Shown piece by piece: positions 17,001 through 23,706 of a stretch of DNA of 24,017 bases; position 1 is the first letter of the stretch, and every line of letters begins with the position of its first letter. The position numbers and the translations under genes are program-made. The stretch spans positions 1 through 24,017 of the forward strand of contig CAZGUH010000051.1 of assembly GCA_964529005.1 (NCBI GenBank). Reading direction: 5' to 3'. The notes under the pieces are model-generated. The model ran no database searches, was not told the DNA's origin, and was given only the letters and a program-made list of their open reading frames with translations. This DNA is from CAZGUH01 sp964529005 (GTDB lineage Bacteria; Actinomycetota; Acidimicrobiia; Acidimicrobiales; Ilumatobacteraceae).

Positions 17001-19144
17001 GCCGCGTAGCCGGCCTCCAGGCTCCACACGGCATCCTTCTCCAGATGGCCGACAGGAACGGCCGACGGTTCGACGTGGAACAGCTCGGCCGCGAACGCCT
17101 GGATGTCGCTCGCCGGTATCCACGGCGCGCCGAGACCCGCGTCGATGTCGCCGGGCAGCACGTCCTCGGGCTGCACGCGGCGCAGGGCCTCGGCATTGCG
17201 GGCGTACCTGGCTCCGCTCCTTTCGGTGACAGCGAGCTTGCGGCGGACGTTGCCCGACAGGTACTCGTCCGCCGTCTTCCACTGCTTCGACTCCGGGTCG
17301 TGGTAGACCAGGTCGCCCAGTTCGGCGATGACCTGCTTTTCGGGTTTCCCGTAAAGCTCTGCGATGAACGGCAGGTCCACCCTGCCCCGCTGGTTGAGCG
17401 AGACGAGCAAGCCCTCCTCGGCGCTCCGGACCTGGGTCACGGGCGGCGTGCGTCCGACCACGTCGCGGCTCATGATCGCCGCCTTGGCCGCCTTGCCGGT
17501 GACCTCGTCGTACTCCTCCAGCGACATCACCAGCATGGCGTCGGGGTCTTCGATGAACTTCACCAGGTTGGGCCGGCGGCGGATCACGCTGCCGTCGTGG
17601 GCCTCGCTGAAGCTGGTCTTGTTGATCGGGCCGTAGGCGCGCACGAAGCGGTCGTAGGCGAGGTTCAGTTCGCGGCGGGCCTCGTCGCGGTGCTGCGCCG
17701 GCCAGCCCTCGTTCTGCGACGCGAGCACGCGGCGGGCGCGGTCGCGGATGTCGATGAGCGCCGCCATGCGCTTACCGGTCAGCGTGCCGCCTGCCCTCAG
17801 CGCCGTGCCGCCGTAGACGACGGGGACAGCCTGGCCGCCAGCGACCTGGTAAATGCCGCGGTCCTCGCCGACGAAGAAGCTCCCCTCGTCGATGTGGCGC
17901 TGCGGCGGCGGTGGAACAAACGACGGCGCGGCCGGCTCCTCCGGCCGTGATGCGTGCGATGGGGCTAACTCCGGCAGGTGGGCGATCGCCTCGCGGAGTC
18001 TCGCCGCAAGGTCGCCGTCGCCGCGCACGCTGTACCCCTCGCCGTAGAGCGTGTCCTTGCGGCTCCACTCGCCGAGCACCATCTCCGGGTGGTTCAGGAA
18101 GTAGCGGTTGACCGGGACTTCCACGCCCTCGATGGCAAGCGGGCCGACGCGCAGCCAGTCGGGATCGGCGTGATGCTCCTGCTCGCCGGGGGCGCGCCGC
18201 CGCAGGAAGAGGATGTCGGTGACGACGGACGTGCCTTCGCGCTTGAAGGCGTCGGACGGCAGTCGAATCGCCCCCACGAAATCCGCCCGCTCGGCGAGAT
18301 ACTCGCGGATCGCGGCGTTCTGCTTGTCGAGCGTGAAGTGCGACGTGACGACGGCGAGCACGCCGCCGGGCTTGAGCGCGTCCACGGACTTCGCGATGAA
18401 GTAGTCGTGCAGGGCGAGCTTCTGCCCGTGATAGTCGAGCTTGATGTCGGCGAACGGGACGTTGCCGATCACGGCGTCGAGGCCGCCCTCGGGCAGTTTC
18501 GTGTCGCGGAAGTTCTCGATGCGGATGTCGTGCTGCGGGTGCAGCGCGCGGGCGATGCGCCCGGAGACCGAGTCCAGCTCGACGCCGATGAAGCGCCGGT
18601 TCCCGCTTCCCTGGCGCATGAAGTTGCCGATGCCGCAGCCCGGTTCCAGGACCAGGGCGTCGCCGGGTGCGCCCAATCGCCCGATGGCATCATGGATCGC
18701 GGCAATGACGGTCGGCGACGTGTAGAAGGCGTTGAAGGTCGTGCGCCGGGCGCTCTCGTACTCCTCCGGAGAAAGCAGCGCCTTCAGCTCCTCGCCGAGC
18801 ACCTGCCAGCCGGCGTCCTTGAACCGCCCGGTCACCGGGTCGGGGAAGATCGACAGCGCCACCGGGCCGAAGCCGGCGAACCTGGCGAGGATGCGCTTCT
18901 CGTCGGGTGTTGCCGGCCGCCCTTCCCGCTCAACGGCCTGCAAGGTGCGGATGGCGGCGAGGATGTCGCGGGCCTTCTCCTTCTCGCCGCTGGCGATTGC
19001 AACAACCGGGACCGGCGTGTCGGCGGGTGCTTGTTCCCCGGTCCCGGCGCGGTGCGAAGTTTCAACGGGATGCGCAGGGTCATGAACCGGCTGGGTTTTC
19101 GGCGGGGGCAGGTCCCACAGCGTCGGGCCGCGACGCGCCCTCAG
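14012..19144 (-). CDS. Giant DNA methyltransferase-SNF2 helicase fusion of mobile elements (DarB-like); start uncertain
   Basis: About 1710 residues from 19144. The protein opens with the mobile-element signature AAIRTLQAVEREGRPATPDE near residue 65, then an N6-adenine methyltransferase domain (SAM motif VLEPGCGIGNFM at about 165, catalytic motif IV as NVPF at 228-231). Much later comes an SF2 helicase: Walker A HAVGAGKTFTMAA near 850, DEAH in HVFIDEAHYFKN near 1010, TGTPVSNTMVEMY, and QREGRILRQGN near 1345. Related proteins on phage P1 (DarB), ICEs and plasmids are linked to antirestriction or DNA modification. The frame is open to an ATG at 19576, but 19459-19144 would then be dual-coding with the well-formed 105-aa gene. 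No ATG, GTG or TTG lies between 19570 and 18943, and TTG 18943 falls inside the conserved block. I give the CTG at 19144, which overlaps the upstream TGA, as a tentative start. Confidence 0.82.
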   Translation of the reverse strand: MRARRGPTLWDLPPPKTQPVHDPAHPVETSHRAGTGEQAPADTPVPVVAIASGEKEKARDILAAIRTLQAVEREGRPATPDEKRILARFAGFGPVALSIFPDPVTGRFKDAGWQVLGEELKALLSPEEYESARRTTFNAFYTSPTVIAAIHDAIGRLGAPGDALVLEPGCGIGNFMRQGSGNRRFIGVELDSVSGRIARALHPQHDIRIENFRDTKLPEGGLDAVIGNVPFADIKLDYHGQKLALHDYFIAKSVDALKPGGVLAVVTSHFTLDKQNAAIREYLAERADFVGAIRLPSDAFKREGTSVVTDILFLRRRAPGEQEHHADPDWLRVGPLAIEGVEVPVNRYFLNHPEMVLGEWSRKDTLYGEGYSVRGDGDLAARLREAIAHLPELAPSHASRPEEPAAPSFVPPPPQRHIDEGSFFVGEDRGIYQVAGGQAVPVVYGGTALRAGGTLTGKRMAALIDIRDRARRVLASQNEGWPAQHRDEARRELNLAYDRFVRAYGPINKTSFSEAHDGSVIRRRPNLVKFIEDPDAMLVMSLEEYDEVTGKAAKAAIMSRDVVGRTPPVTQVRSAEEGLLVSLNQRGRVDLPFIAELYGKPEKQVIAELGDLVYHDPESKQWKTADEYLSGNVRRKLAVTERSGARYARNAEALRRVQPEDVLPGDIDAGLGAPWIPASDIQAFAAELFHVEPSAVPVGHLEKDAVWSLEAGYAAKQSVAATSDYGTARANGTWLLELALNMKSPTIYDVIDHGDREERVVNREETMAAREKQKLIKERFRAWVFADPGRTERLVRLYNDTYNNLRPRLFDGSHLDFPGMNRTIRLRPHQCDAVWRAMSAGNTLLAHAVGAGKTFTMAATGMKMKQAGLIRKPMYVVPNHLLEQFAREFMQLYPNAKLLVATKDDLARDRRKLLTAKIASGDWDGILATHSSFERIGMSREYQEKFLTEQIAEYDRLLIEHADAKGSNRNIIKQIEKQKAARVERLKDLLAREKKDDGLVFDELGVDHVFIDEAHYFKNLETPTKMERVAGIQTGGSERAFDVYMKASYLGERHPGHGVTFATGTPVSNTMVEMYTMQRFLDPAGLKSRGLEHFDAWAATFGEVIDTMEISPDGASLRPRSRFAKFTNLPELQQMFRAFADVQTAGMLNLPTPKLETGKAIVVACPMSAEQHALQGQLVARYERLRSEKVDPREDNALAITTDGRKLATDARLLSPSATDFPGSKVNRLVENVTDIWRRTAATRGTQMIFCDMGVNPTPWGYSVYDDVTGKLVAAGIPRSQIAAIGDADSDAKKQALFEKVRSGTVRVLIGSTQKMGTGTNVQQRLVALHHLDAPWKPAEVEQREGRILRQGNSNEEVAVYRYVTEGSFDAYMWQVLETKARFIGQVITGHNAARRAEDVGGQELSYAEVKAIASGNPAVLTLAEADAELQRLALLRKNHLDEQYVARRNVRDLPGRIAWISERLAGLDADRATVTTHAGDELIIGERAYPRDDAMAVLGKRLEALPQAVREEQRVPLGMYRGLRFGLVLCPHFPPEVYLEGAATRTDRLTRGSHGPRAVLNALDRLCAGYDSDLSRLRQDLSIAESQLRDYQARIGRPFAHESYQDELTALRDRLKASLAGMTTEPAAGTPAETATELAERIKALKAAHNVETPAERTAIRHLDAEEPVTTRIRRRADGVPAPKPTEDARGTFWRGLAASRREPISVTL

Positions 19145-19458
19145 CCGCGCGACGTGAGACTGCGGACGAACGCCATCGCGGCGTCCAGCGAGAGCTGCCC
19201 CTGCCCCTCCGCCGGAAACGCGGCCTGCAAACGATGCTCCATCTCCGCCGCCGCGATCTCCATCGCCGCGCTCGCCGCCTGGGCCGGGTCGAGTTCCGGC
19301 TGCGTCGTCGCCAGTTCCATTTTCAGCGTCTCGTGCCGGGCCTTCAGTGCCGTCGCCAGCGATTCGGTCGCCGACAGCAGCATCCGGCCGCGGCGGAGCC
19401 GGTCGTGCAGCGCCGGGCTGCGCTGCAGGAGTTCGAGGATGATCGTCTTGTACGGCAT
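19141..19458 (-). CDS. Hypothetical helical (coiled-coil-like) protein upstream of the methyltransferase-helicase
   Basis: A 105-residue, mostly helical, acidic/alanine-rich protein (for example MPYKTIILELLQRSP at the start, then long heptad-like stretches) with no recognised domain. It is believable as a gene: the ATG at 19458 follows a GAGGGAG ribosome site with proper spacing, and composition is normal in this frame but low-complexity in the overlapping one. Its stop is at the very point where the homologous part of the giant methyltransferase-helicase begins, so the two are probably coupled. An accessory subunit of that enzyme is a reasonable guess. Confidence 0.65.
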   Translation of the reverse strand: MPYKTIILELLQRSPALHDRLRRGRMLLSATESLATALKARHETLKMELATTQPELDPAQAASAAMEIAAAEMEHRLQAAFPAEGQGQLSLDAAMAFVRSLTSRG

Positions 19459-19872
19459 GGGGTTCTCCCTCGGGTTGTTGCGGCGGGTCTTCCAGGGCGA
19501 CGGCGGCGCCCTCCCCGTCGAGCGCGAAAAGCAGCGGTGTTTCTGATCCGCGGCGTGACCGTCTGCGCATGGTCACAGGGGCGCGGCCATGCCCGGCCTG
19601 TGCCGTCCCGTCCGCCCGCGCGCAGGGGCGTCACGGCCTGCCCGGGCAGCGCTCAGGGGCGCGGCCACGGCGGGATTGACGGGTGATTTGATGCACGCGA
19701 GGCGGGAATGACGGGGCATGGAGTCGGTGGTGTGAGTTGTGGCGTACTCACATGCCACACTCCCGCCGACGAATCAACCCAAAACTGAATCGGTCGCGGA
19801 GCGCCTCGATTTGCGGCGGGTCATCGCCGGCGGACGGAGCGGATGGTCGCGGCGGGCGCCGACAGTTCGGTG
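19459..19872. other. Gene-free regulatory interval with GC-rich short repeats
   Basis: No convincing gene in 414 bp. It contains two exact copies of CAGGGGCGCGGCCA (19576-19589 and 19654-19667) and a third partial CAGGGGCG copy at about 19623. Near 19731-19760 are small overlapping inverted repeats (GTGAG/CTCAC and GTGGC/GCCAC) that could form an operator. The promoter of the 105-aa gene should lie here, but I cannot point to boxes. Confidence 0.5.
19576..19667. repeat. Short direct repeat, two perfect 14-bp copies plus a partial one
   Basis: CAGGGGCGCGGCCA appears at 19576-19589 and again at 19654-19667, with a truncated copy between them. The 78-bp spacing is not a simple helical repeat and no bound protein is obvious. 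Confidence 0.55.
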
Positions 19873-20085
19873 CTACCGGTACCCCTCGCCCTCCACGCGG
19901 GCGATGAGCACCGACGGCCGGACCTTGAGCACCTTACAGAGCTTAAACAGCATCTGGACGGTCGGCGACTTCTGGTTCAGCTCCAGCAGGCTGATGTAGT
20001 TGCGCGAGACGCCCGCCCTGGCCGCAAGGGTTTCCTGCGTCAGCTTCGCCCTGAGCCGTTCTTCGCGGAGTTCATCGCCGAGCAC
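19873..20085 (-). CDS. XRE-family HTH transcriptional regulator
   Basis: A 70-residue single-domain Cro/C1-type regulator: LGDELREERLRAKLTQETLA, then AGVSRNYISLLELNQKSPT forming the HTH, and a typical LCKVLKVRPSVLI end. The frame is open to a GTG at 20145, but that would put a perfect operator-like palindrome (20122-20135) inside the coding region; the GTG at 20085 places the palindrome about 40 bp upstream, as expected for this group. It is divergent from the PEP-CTERM gene and could control it as well as itself. Similar free-standing XRE proteins serve as controllers of plasmid or restriction genes. Confidence 0.8.
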   Translation of the reverse strand: MLGDELREERLRAKLTQETLAARAGVSRNYISLLELNQKSPTVQMLFKLCKVLKVRPSVLIARVEGEGYR

Positions 20086-20121
20086 CGGAATAAGGCTAAA
20101 GGCTGGATTTTGGCGAGTCTG

Positions 20122-20135
20122 CCAACTATAGTTGG
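20122..20135. promoter_or_regulatory. Perfect 14-bp palindrome, likely XRE operator overlapping a -10 box
   Basis: CCAACTATAGTTGG is fully self-complementary and lies between the XRE gene and the divergent PEP-CTERM gene. The central TATAGT can serve as a -10 hexamer for the XRE gene, so binding of the XRE dimer would autorepress. It resembles the ACTATAGT-type sites of C-protein-like regulators. Confidence 0.65.
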
Positions 20136-20189
20136 AATGCGGCACGGTCGGGCCGGGCCGCGAGGCTCGCCTTCTTCGGAGGATCGGTC

Positions 20190-20834
20190 ATGCGTTGTTC
20201 GTCCGTTCTCGTCGGTCTCACTGTCTCGCTCCTGTCTGCCCTTCCCGCCGCCGCCGACATCATCGAGGTCGGCGGGGCGGCCGTCGTCGCGGAGCCGCCC
20301 GCCAACATCGCGCTCAACCAGTGGGAGAGTGACACCGAGATCCGCGGCTTCTTCGAGAGGCAGACCGTGCTGTTCTCGGACCTGGCCTTGGACCACGTCA
20401 ACACGGGTCTAGTCGATCACGAGTCGCTGCTCGTGCCGGGCCTCGTCTCCGCCGGGACGGCGGTGGAGAGCTACCTGTTCCATGCCGACTCGGTGGCGGG
20501 CTTCGATGCCCTGCTCTCCGGGTACGTCGTCTTCGACCAGCCGATCCTGGGCGTGCTGATCCACACCGCCTCGATGAACGGCACCGACGACTTCCTCGGC
20601 CGGCCGGGCGTGACCTATGGCAACAGCCCTGGAAGACGGCTGGAACTCCCGCCCGGCTCGCTCGACACGTTCGAGATTTCCGGGGACCGGACGCGGCTCG
20701 ACTTCACGCTGAAGTTCGGCGCGGCCTACGACGAGATTCGCATCGTCACCGCCGTGCCCGAACCGGGCTCGCTCGCCCTGCTCTCCCTGGTCGGGTTCGC
20801 CGGCCTGCGACGACGGAGGGAGGCGCGGCGATGA
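20190..20834 (+). CDS. PEP-CTERM sorting domain-containing secreted protein
   Basis: A 214-residue exported protein. The N-terminus is a signal peptide (MRCSSVLVGLTVSLLSALPA followed by an AAAD cleavage region). The C-terminus has the complete PEP-CTERM tripartite signal: VPEPGS, a hydrophobic helix (LALLSLVGFAGL) and an arginine cluster (RRRREARR). Exosortase is known to process this signal in bacteria with exopolysaccharide-rich surfaces, including Planctomycetota and Verrucomicrobiota. The mature part is beta-rich and unassigned, similar to many family members of this size. The ATG at 20190 has GGAGG seven bases upstream. Its stop overlaps the next gene by ATGA. No exosortase gene is present in the window. 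Confidence 0.88.
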   Translation: MRCSSVLVGLTVSLLSALPAAADIIEVGGAAVVAEPPANIALNQWESDTEIRGFFERQTVLFSDLALDHVNTGLVDHESLLVPGLVSAGTAVESYLFHADSVAGFDALLSGYVVFDQPILGVLIHTASMNGTDDFLGRPGVTYGNSPGRRLELPPGSLDTFEISGDRTRLDFTLKFGAAYDEIRIVTAVPEPGSLALLSLVGFAGLRRRREARR

Positions 20835-21313
20835 GCGGCAGACCATCTGCGAGTCGGGACGTGCGCACGAGCGAGGCGGAATTGCAGACGCAGTTGTACG
20901 AGCCGCGCAGGAAGGGCCGGCTGCTGCATTTCCTGGGATGGGTGAACGACGTTGGGCCGGTACTGTTGCCATCCATCGGCGTCATTGTGGGGCTGGTCAT
21001 TGCCGCTTGGCTGATCAGCGACGCCGGCGGCCTGCCCGCCGTGTCGAAGGCGATCACGCGGCATCGCTTGGCGGGAACGTGGCACGTCAAGGGGAGTTTC
21101 GCCGACTGGAAGTTCGGCCGCGACGGGACATGGACGGAGGATGCCCTCATCGACACGCACGGCTCCTACACCCTGCTGGACGACGACCGCATCCACATCA
21201 AGGGATTGCTCGGAGCGACGATGGAGTTCAAGTACACGTTCGACGATGAGGGCCTGCTGCTGAAGGGGAACAACGGGACACCGTTCAGCTTCCGCCTGAC
21301 GCGAAAGGACTGA
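20831..21313 (+). CDS. Single-pass membrane protein with a lipocalin-like/beta extracytoplasmic domain
   Basis: A 160-residue protein with a basic, hydrophilic N-terminal 40 residues, one transmembrane helix at about 43-63 (VLLPSIGVIVGLVIAAWLIS) and a C-terminal beta-rich domain in which alternating strands (LAGTWHVKGSFADWKFGRDG, DDRIHIKG, MEFKYTFDDEG) recall small beta-barrel or lipocalin-like folds. It starts on the ATGA overlapping the PEP-CTERM stop, so both are likely made together and sit in the envelope. No named family recognised. Confidence 0.75.
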   Translation: MSGRPSASRDVRTSEAELQTQLYEPRRKGRLLHFLGWVNDVGPVLLPSIGVIVGLVIAAWLISDAGGLPAVSKAITRHRLAGTWHVKGSFADWKFGRDGTWTEDALIDTHGSYTLLDDDRIHIKGLLGATMEFKYTFDDEGLLLKGNNGTPFSFRLTRKD

Positions 21314-21595
21314 CCCGATTGCCGGACAATCTGTTTCCTGCACCGGCGACATTACGCGAGAAATCGCCTCTGAACGGTCAAAGAGTCCCTTCGGGCGGTG
21401 ACACGGCCTCGAAGTCGATTCCTCGCTTCTACGGGCGTCTATCGAGGCCGGGAACGATGCCACAGGCTCGAACCCTTCCCTGAATGCCATACGGGCCTCT
21501 CCGCGACGTGAAGCCGTTGCGGTTTGCTCAGCCGGGGCAACTCTCCGGTCTGCCGGCGGTGCTTTCTGGCTGCGGCTGCTGCGGTTTTTGTGGCG
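21314..21595. other. Gene-free interval before the candidate origin
   Basis: About 280 bp after the membrane-protein gene. No plausible gene and no clear terminator; small weak inverted segments only. It merges into the candidate replication origin. Confidence 0.45.
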
Positions 21596-21738
21596 TAATC
21601 CACAGGTGGCGCCGTTCTTTCGATGAGGCGTGCGAGCCGCCGCCTCGGCCAGCGCTGTCGGGGCGCGCTCGGCGGCGGTCGCGGTGCTTTGTATTGGAGT
21701 ATAAGAAAGAGGCAGGGGTGCAAGTCGTTGATCTTGCT

Positions 21739-21801
21739 CGATCCGAACCGTCACGATCTGTCGGGCGACCGTCAGGACCGGTCGGTGCACCGTCAGAAAG
21801 C
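21739..21801 (+). repeat. Three 21-bp-spaced iteron-like direct repeats
   Basis: ACCGTCA occurs at 21747, 21768 and 21789, exactly 21 bp apart (two helical turns). The second and third units share 14 of 21 positions, including GTCGG at the start and ACCGTCAG in the middle. The first is more diverged. Confidence 0.55.
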
Positions 21802-21833
21802 CCTTGCGCTTCTGTCGGTCATCTGCCAGTGTG

Positions 21834-21851
21834 TTGTCTGACTACAGACAA
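21834..21851 (+). promoter_or_regulatory. Inverted repeat just before the repL ribosome binding site
   Basis: TTGTCTG (21834-21840) and CAGACAA (21845-21851) form a 7-bp inverted repeat around ACTA, ending four bases before the GGAGG of repL (21856-21860). It may be an operator or a small leader hairpin that limits initiator synthesis. Confidence 0.5.
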
Positions 21852-21866
21852 AAATGGAGGGTGAAA

Positions 21867-22601
21867 ATGACGGATGATCGACAGGGTGCGGCGCTGGTCG
21901 CGGGAGGCGCGGCAACCGCCGGAGGCGCGAACCAGATCAGCACGAAGCGGGGCTTCCCGGTCTACCGCACGAACCCGAGCGTGCCCGCGTCCAACGGCAT
22001 GACGACGCGCACCAAGCGCTTCCATGTGCCGGGCGGCAAGGGCTCGGTGATCGTGGACCACAGCAGCGGCGAGATCAAGGGCATCGGCGGCATGGGCTTC
22101 TGGTGGGAGGAGGAAGTCGATAGCAGCCGATTCGTCAAGCTCTTCCTCGACGGCATCAAGCAGGCGGCCGGCCTGTCGAAGACGGGCATGCAGGTCTTCG
22201 AGCTGGTCTACCACCAGATGCGGGCCAATCCCGGTTCGGACGAGATCAAGCTCAACCAGTACCTCGCCAAGGACCACGGCATTAACGACCGCACGTACCA
22301 GCGCGGCGTGCGTGAGCTGCTCGAAAAGGAGTTCCTCTACCGCAGCCCGAGCGACGGCGTGTTCTTCGTCAACATCCGCTTCATGTTCAACGGCGACCGG
22401 CTCGCCTTCGTGCGCTCGTACCACCTCAAGGGTTCGAGCCGTCAGCAGGAACTGCAACTGGAGGCGGCGCCGTCCCTCCCCTCGCCTCCGGCGCAACTCG
22501 AAGCGCCCGCTTCGCCCGGCGTCGCTGCGCTTCAACCGGCCGGCGTTGATGCCGGCACAGATTCCGGGAGCGATACGGGCGGAGGCGCTCAGGGAATGTA
22601 G
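21867..22601 (+). CDS. RepL-like plasmid replication initiator (winged helix)
   Basis: A 244-residue protein. The central region, about 80-187, matches the RepL pattern: a segment RFVKLFLDGIKQAAGLSKTG, then a helical block, the recognition-helix region GINDRTYQRGVRELLEKEFL near 138-157, and the strand-turn FFVNIRFMFNGDRLAFVRSY near 166-185, where N-x-x-F-x-F-N-G-D-R is the hallmark. The first 50 residues and the last 50 (proline/alanine/glycine-rich) look disordered. By family it opens or recruits machinery to the plasmid origin. The ATG at 21867 with GGAGG six bases upstream is chosen over an upstream ATG at 21804 that lacks a ribosome site. It converges with the partition RHH gene, overlapping it by 13 bp. 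Confidence 0.75.
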   Translation: MTDDRQGAALVAGGAATAGGANQISTKRGFPVYRTNPSVPASNGMTTRTKRFHVPGGKGSVIVDHSSGEIKGIGGMGFWWEEEVDSSRFVKLFLDGIKQAAGLSKTGMQVFELVYHQMRANPGSDEIKLNQYLAKDHGINDRTYQRGVRELLEKEFLYRSPSDGVFFVNIRFMFNGDRLAFVRSYHLKGSSRQQELQLEAAPSLPSPPAQLEAPASPGVAALQPAGVDAGTDSGSDTGGGAQGM

Positions 22602-22903
22602 CCGTTCGAGCGGAGCCACGGCTCGATGGCCTGCTCCAGTATGTCCTGCAACGTGTTCGGCTCGACGCCCTTCAACTGCCGTTCCAGCGAGGCGCGCTTG
22701 AGCGCCTTGGCGTAGTCGTCGCGGATGCGCGTGCTGAGCGACACGCGGTTGATGGCCGGCGCTTGCGGTGTCGCGGCCTCGGACTTCACGACGGCCGGCG
22801 GGGCCGCTGCGGCTTTCCCTTCGTACACGAACTCGCGGGCCACCACGGTATCCACCTTCGGCGTGGCCTTAAGTCCCTCGGCGAGTGAGCGTCGTTCGGC
22901 CAT
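22589..22903 (-). CDS. Ribbon-helix-helix plasmid partition protein (ParB/ParG-like)
   Basis: A 104-residue protein. Residues 1-50 form a charged, alanine/proline-rich flexible tail; residues 51-104 have the ribbon-helix-helix pattern: a strand NRVSLSTRIRDD, helix YAKALKRASLERQL and a second helix TLQDILEQAIEPWLRSNGY. Type Ib ParA partners such as ParG and omega have precisely this mobile tail plus RHH architecture; the tail usually stimulates ParA ATPase. The gene starts 17 bp after parA on the same strand, with a GGAGGGG ribosome site. It would be expected to bind the octamer repeat array upstream of parA. Its 3' end overlaps the convergent repL by 13 bp. Confidence 0.78.
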   Translation of the reverse strand: MAERRSLAEGLKATPKVDTVVAREFVYEGKAAAAPPAVVKSEAATPQAPAINRVSLSTRIRDDYAKALKRASLERQLKGVEPNTLQDILEQAIEPWLRSNGYIP

Positions 22904-22920
22904 GCGTCCCCTCCCCTCCG

Positions 22921-23598
22921 CTATGTCGCAACGGCCTGGCGCTTGCGTGCGGCCGGGCGCGATGACGCGACCGCATCGGGCAACAGTTCCCGAAACAGAC
23001 GATCCACCTCGACGGCGGCTTCCCTGGCGCGCGAGCCCATGTGCCAGACGACGGCCGCCTGGCCGGGGGCGTCGGCGTAAATCTGGCGGAGTGTCATGAA
23101 GGTCGGCGTGATCGGCAGCTTGAGCAGCGCCGCAGCCTCCCGCATGTCCTGCGTGAGCCGGTAGTTCTTCCCGACCATGCTGAGCACGATCGTCGCCTTC
23201 GGCGGGCCGACGCGGATTTTCTGCGCCTGGCGGAGTACCTTCGTTGCGGCGTCCAGCGCGCGAATCTCCAGCATCGACGCCTTGCACGGCACGATGGCCT
23301 GGTCGGCCACGAGCAGCAGCGCCCGGCTCGTCTCGGCGAGACTCCCCGGACCGTCGGCGACGACGTAGTCGGTTTCCTGGGCCAGTTGCGGCAGCTCGTT
23401 GATAATGGTGTCCGGGTCGCGCATGCACAGCGTCTTGACCTGCGGCGCCGCCTCGCGAATCCACTGCGACGACGACTGCTGCGTGTCGCAGTCGGCCAGC
23501 GTCACCCGGTGGCCTTGCTTGTCGAGCCACGCGGCCAGGTGAACGGCGAGCGTCGATTTACCGACCCCGCCCTTGGAGTTCGCCACGGCGATAATCAT
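22921..23598 (-). CDS. parA: ParA-family partition ATPase (type Ib)
   Basis: A 225-residue deviant-Walker ATPase: MIIAVANSKGGVGKSTLAVH with Walker A at residues 9-16 and the signature second lysine, A' box LADCDTQQSS near 34-43, and a Walker B-like YVVADGPG segment near 83-90. It lacks the N-terminal HTH of type Ia proteins, so it is the short type Ib form that pairs with RHH adaptors. It drives segregation of plasmid copies over the nucleoid. First gene of the par operon; the octamer repeats begin at its start codon and run upstream for about 276 bp, matching the usual centromere position for this class. Confidence 0.9.
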   Translation of the reverse strand: MIIAVANSKGGVGKSTLAVHLAAWLDKQGHRVTLADCDTQQSSSQWIREAAPQVKTLCMRDPDTIINELPQLAQETDYVVADGPGSLAETSRALLLVADQAIVPCKASMLEIRALDAATKVLRQAQKIRVGPPKATIVLSMVGKNYRLTQDMREAAALLKLPITPTFMTLRQIYADAPGQAAVVWHMGSRAREAAVEVDRLFRELLPDAVASSRPAARKRQAVAT

Positions 23599-23702
23599 GC
23601 CTGATGGCTAGCACGATTGCATGCCCGATGGCAAGCATTATTTGCAGCCGGCAGTCTGGCATGCCTTCAGGCACGCATGCCGGACGGCAGGAGCGCCCGC
23701 AC
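23599..23702 (-). repeat. Octamer-phased repeat array, block A (centromere-proximal to parA)
   Basis: Thirteen contiguous 8-bp units in phase from the parA start. Plus-strand words include GCCTGATG, GCCCGATG, GCAAGCAT, GCCGGCAG, GCCTTCAG, GCACGCAT. The consensus is GC[CA]NGCA[TG]; units tend to alternate as GCCNNNNG and NCNNGCAT, giving a looser 16-bp superperiod. The parA promoter probably lies inside this block. Confidence 0.7.
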
Positions 23703-23706
23703 TCTT

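Larger units (their letters stand above)
21596..21851. other. Candidate plasmid replication origin upstream of repL
   Basis: Directly before the RepL-like initiator lie a DnaA-box-like 9-mer TAATCCACA (21596-21604, eight of nine bases of the consensus TTATCCACA), a locally AT-richer stretch (21690-21710, unusual in this GC-rich sequence), three ACCGTCA words at an exact 21-bp spacing, and a 7-bp inverted repeat at the repL ribosome site. This is the arrangement of an iteron-type origin, but RepL initiators often bind inside their own gene, so function is inferred. Confidence 0.4.

Noticed and set aside
15866..17950. Long open frame on the plus strand (about 694 codons) opposite the methyltransferase-helicase.
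   Set aside because: It is antisense to helicase and methyltransferase motifs, its protein is valine/arginine/leucine-rich without a fold, and GC-rich codon bias makes such mirror frames common.
17978..19546. Plus-strand open frame of 522 codons.
   Set aside because: Antisense to the methyltransferase domain and the 105-aa gene; no ribosome site and no recognisable motif.
22589..23530. Long minus-strand frame of 313 codons covering the RHH gene and much of parA.
   Set aside because: Only the last 104 codons (from 22903) form the RHH protein; the rest is a shadow of parA in another frame.
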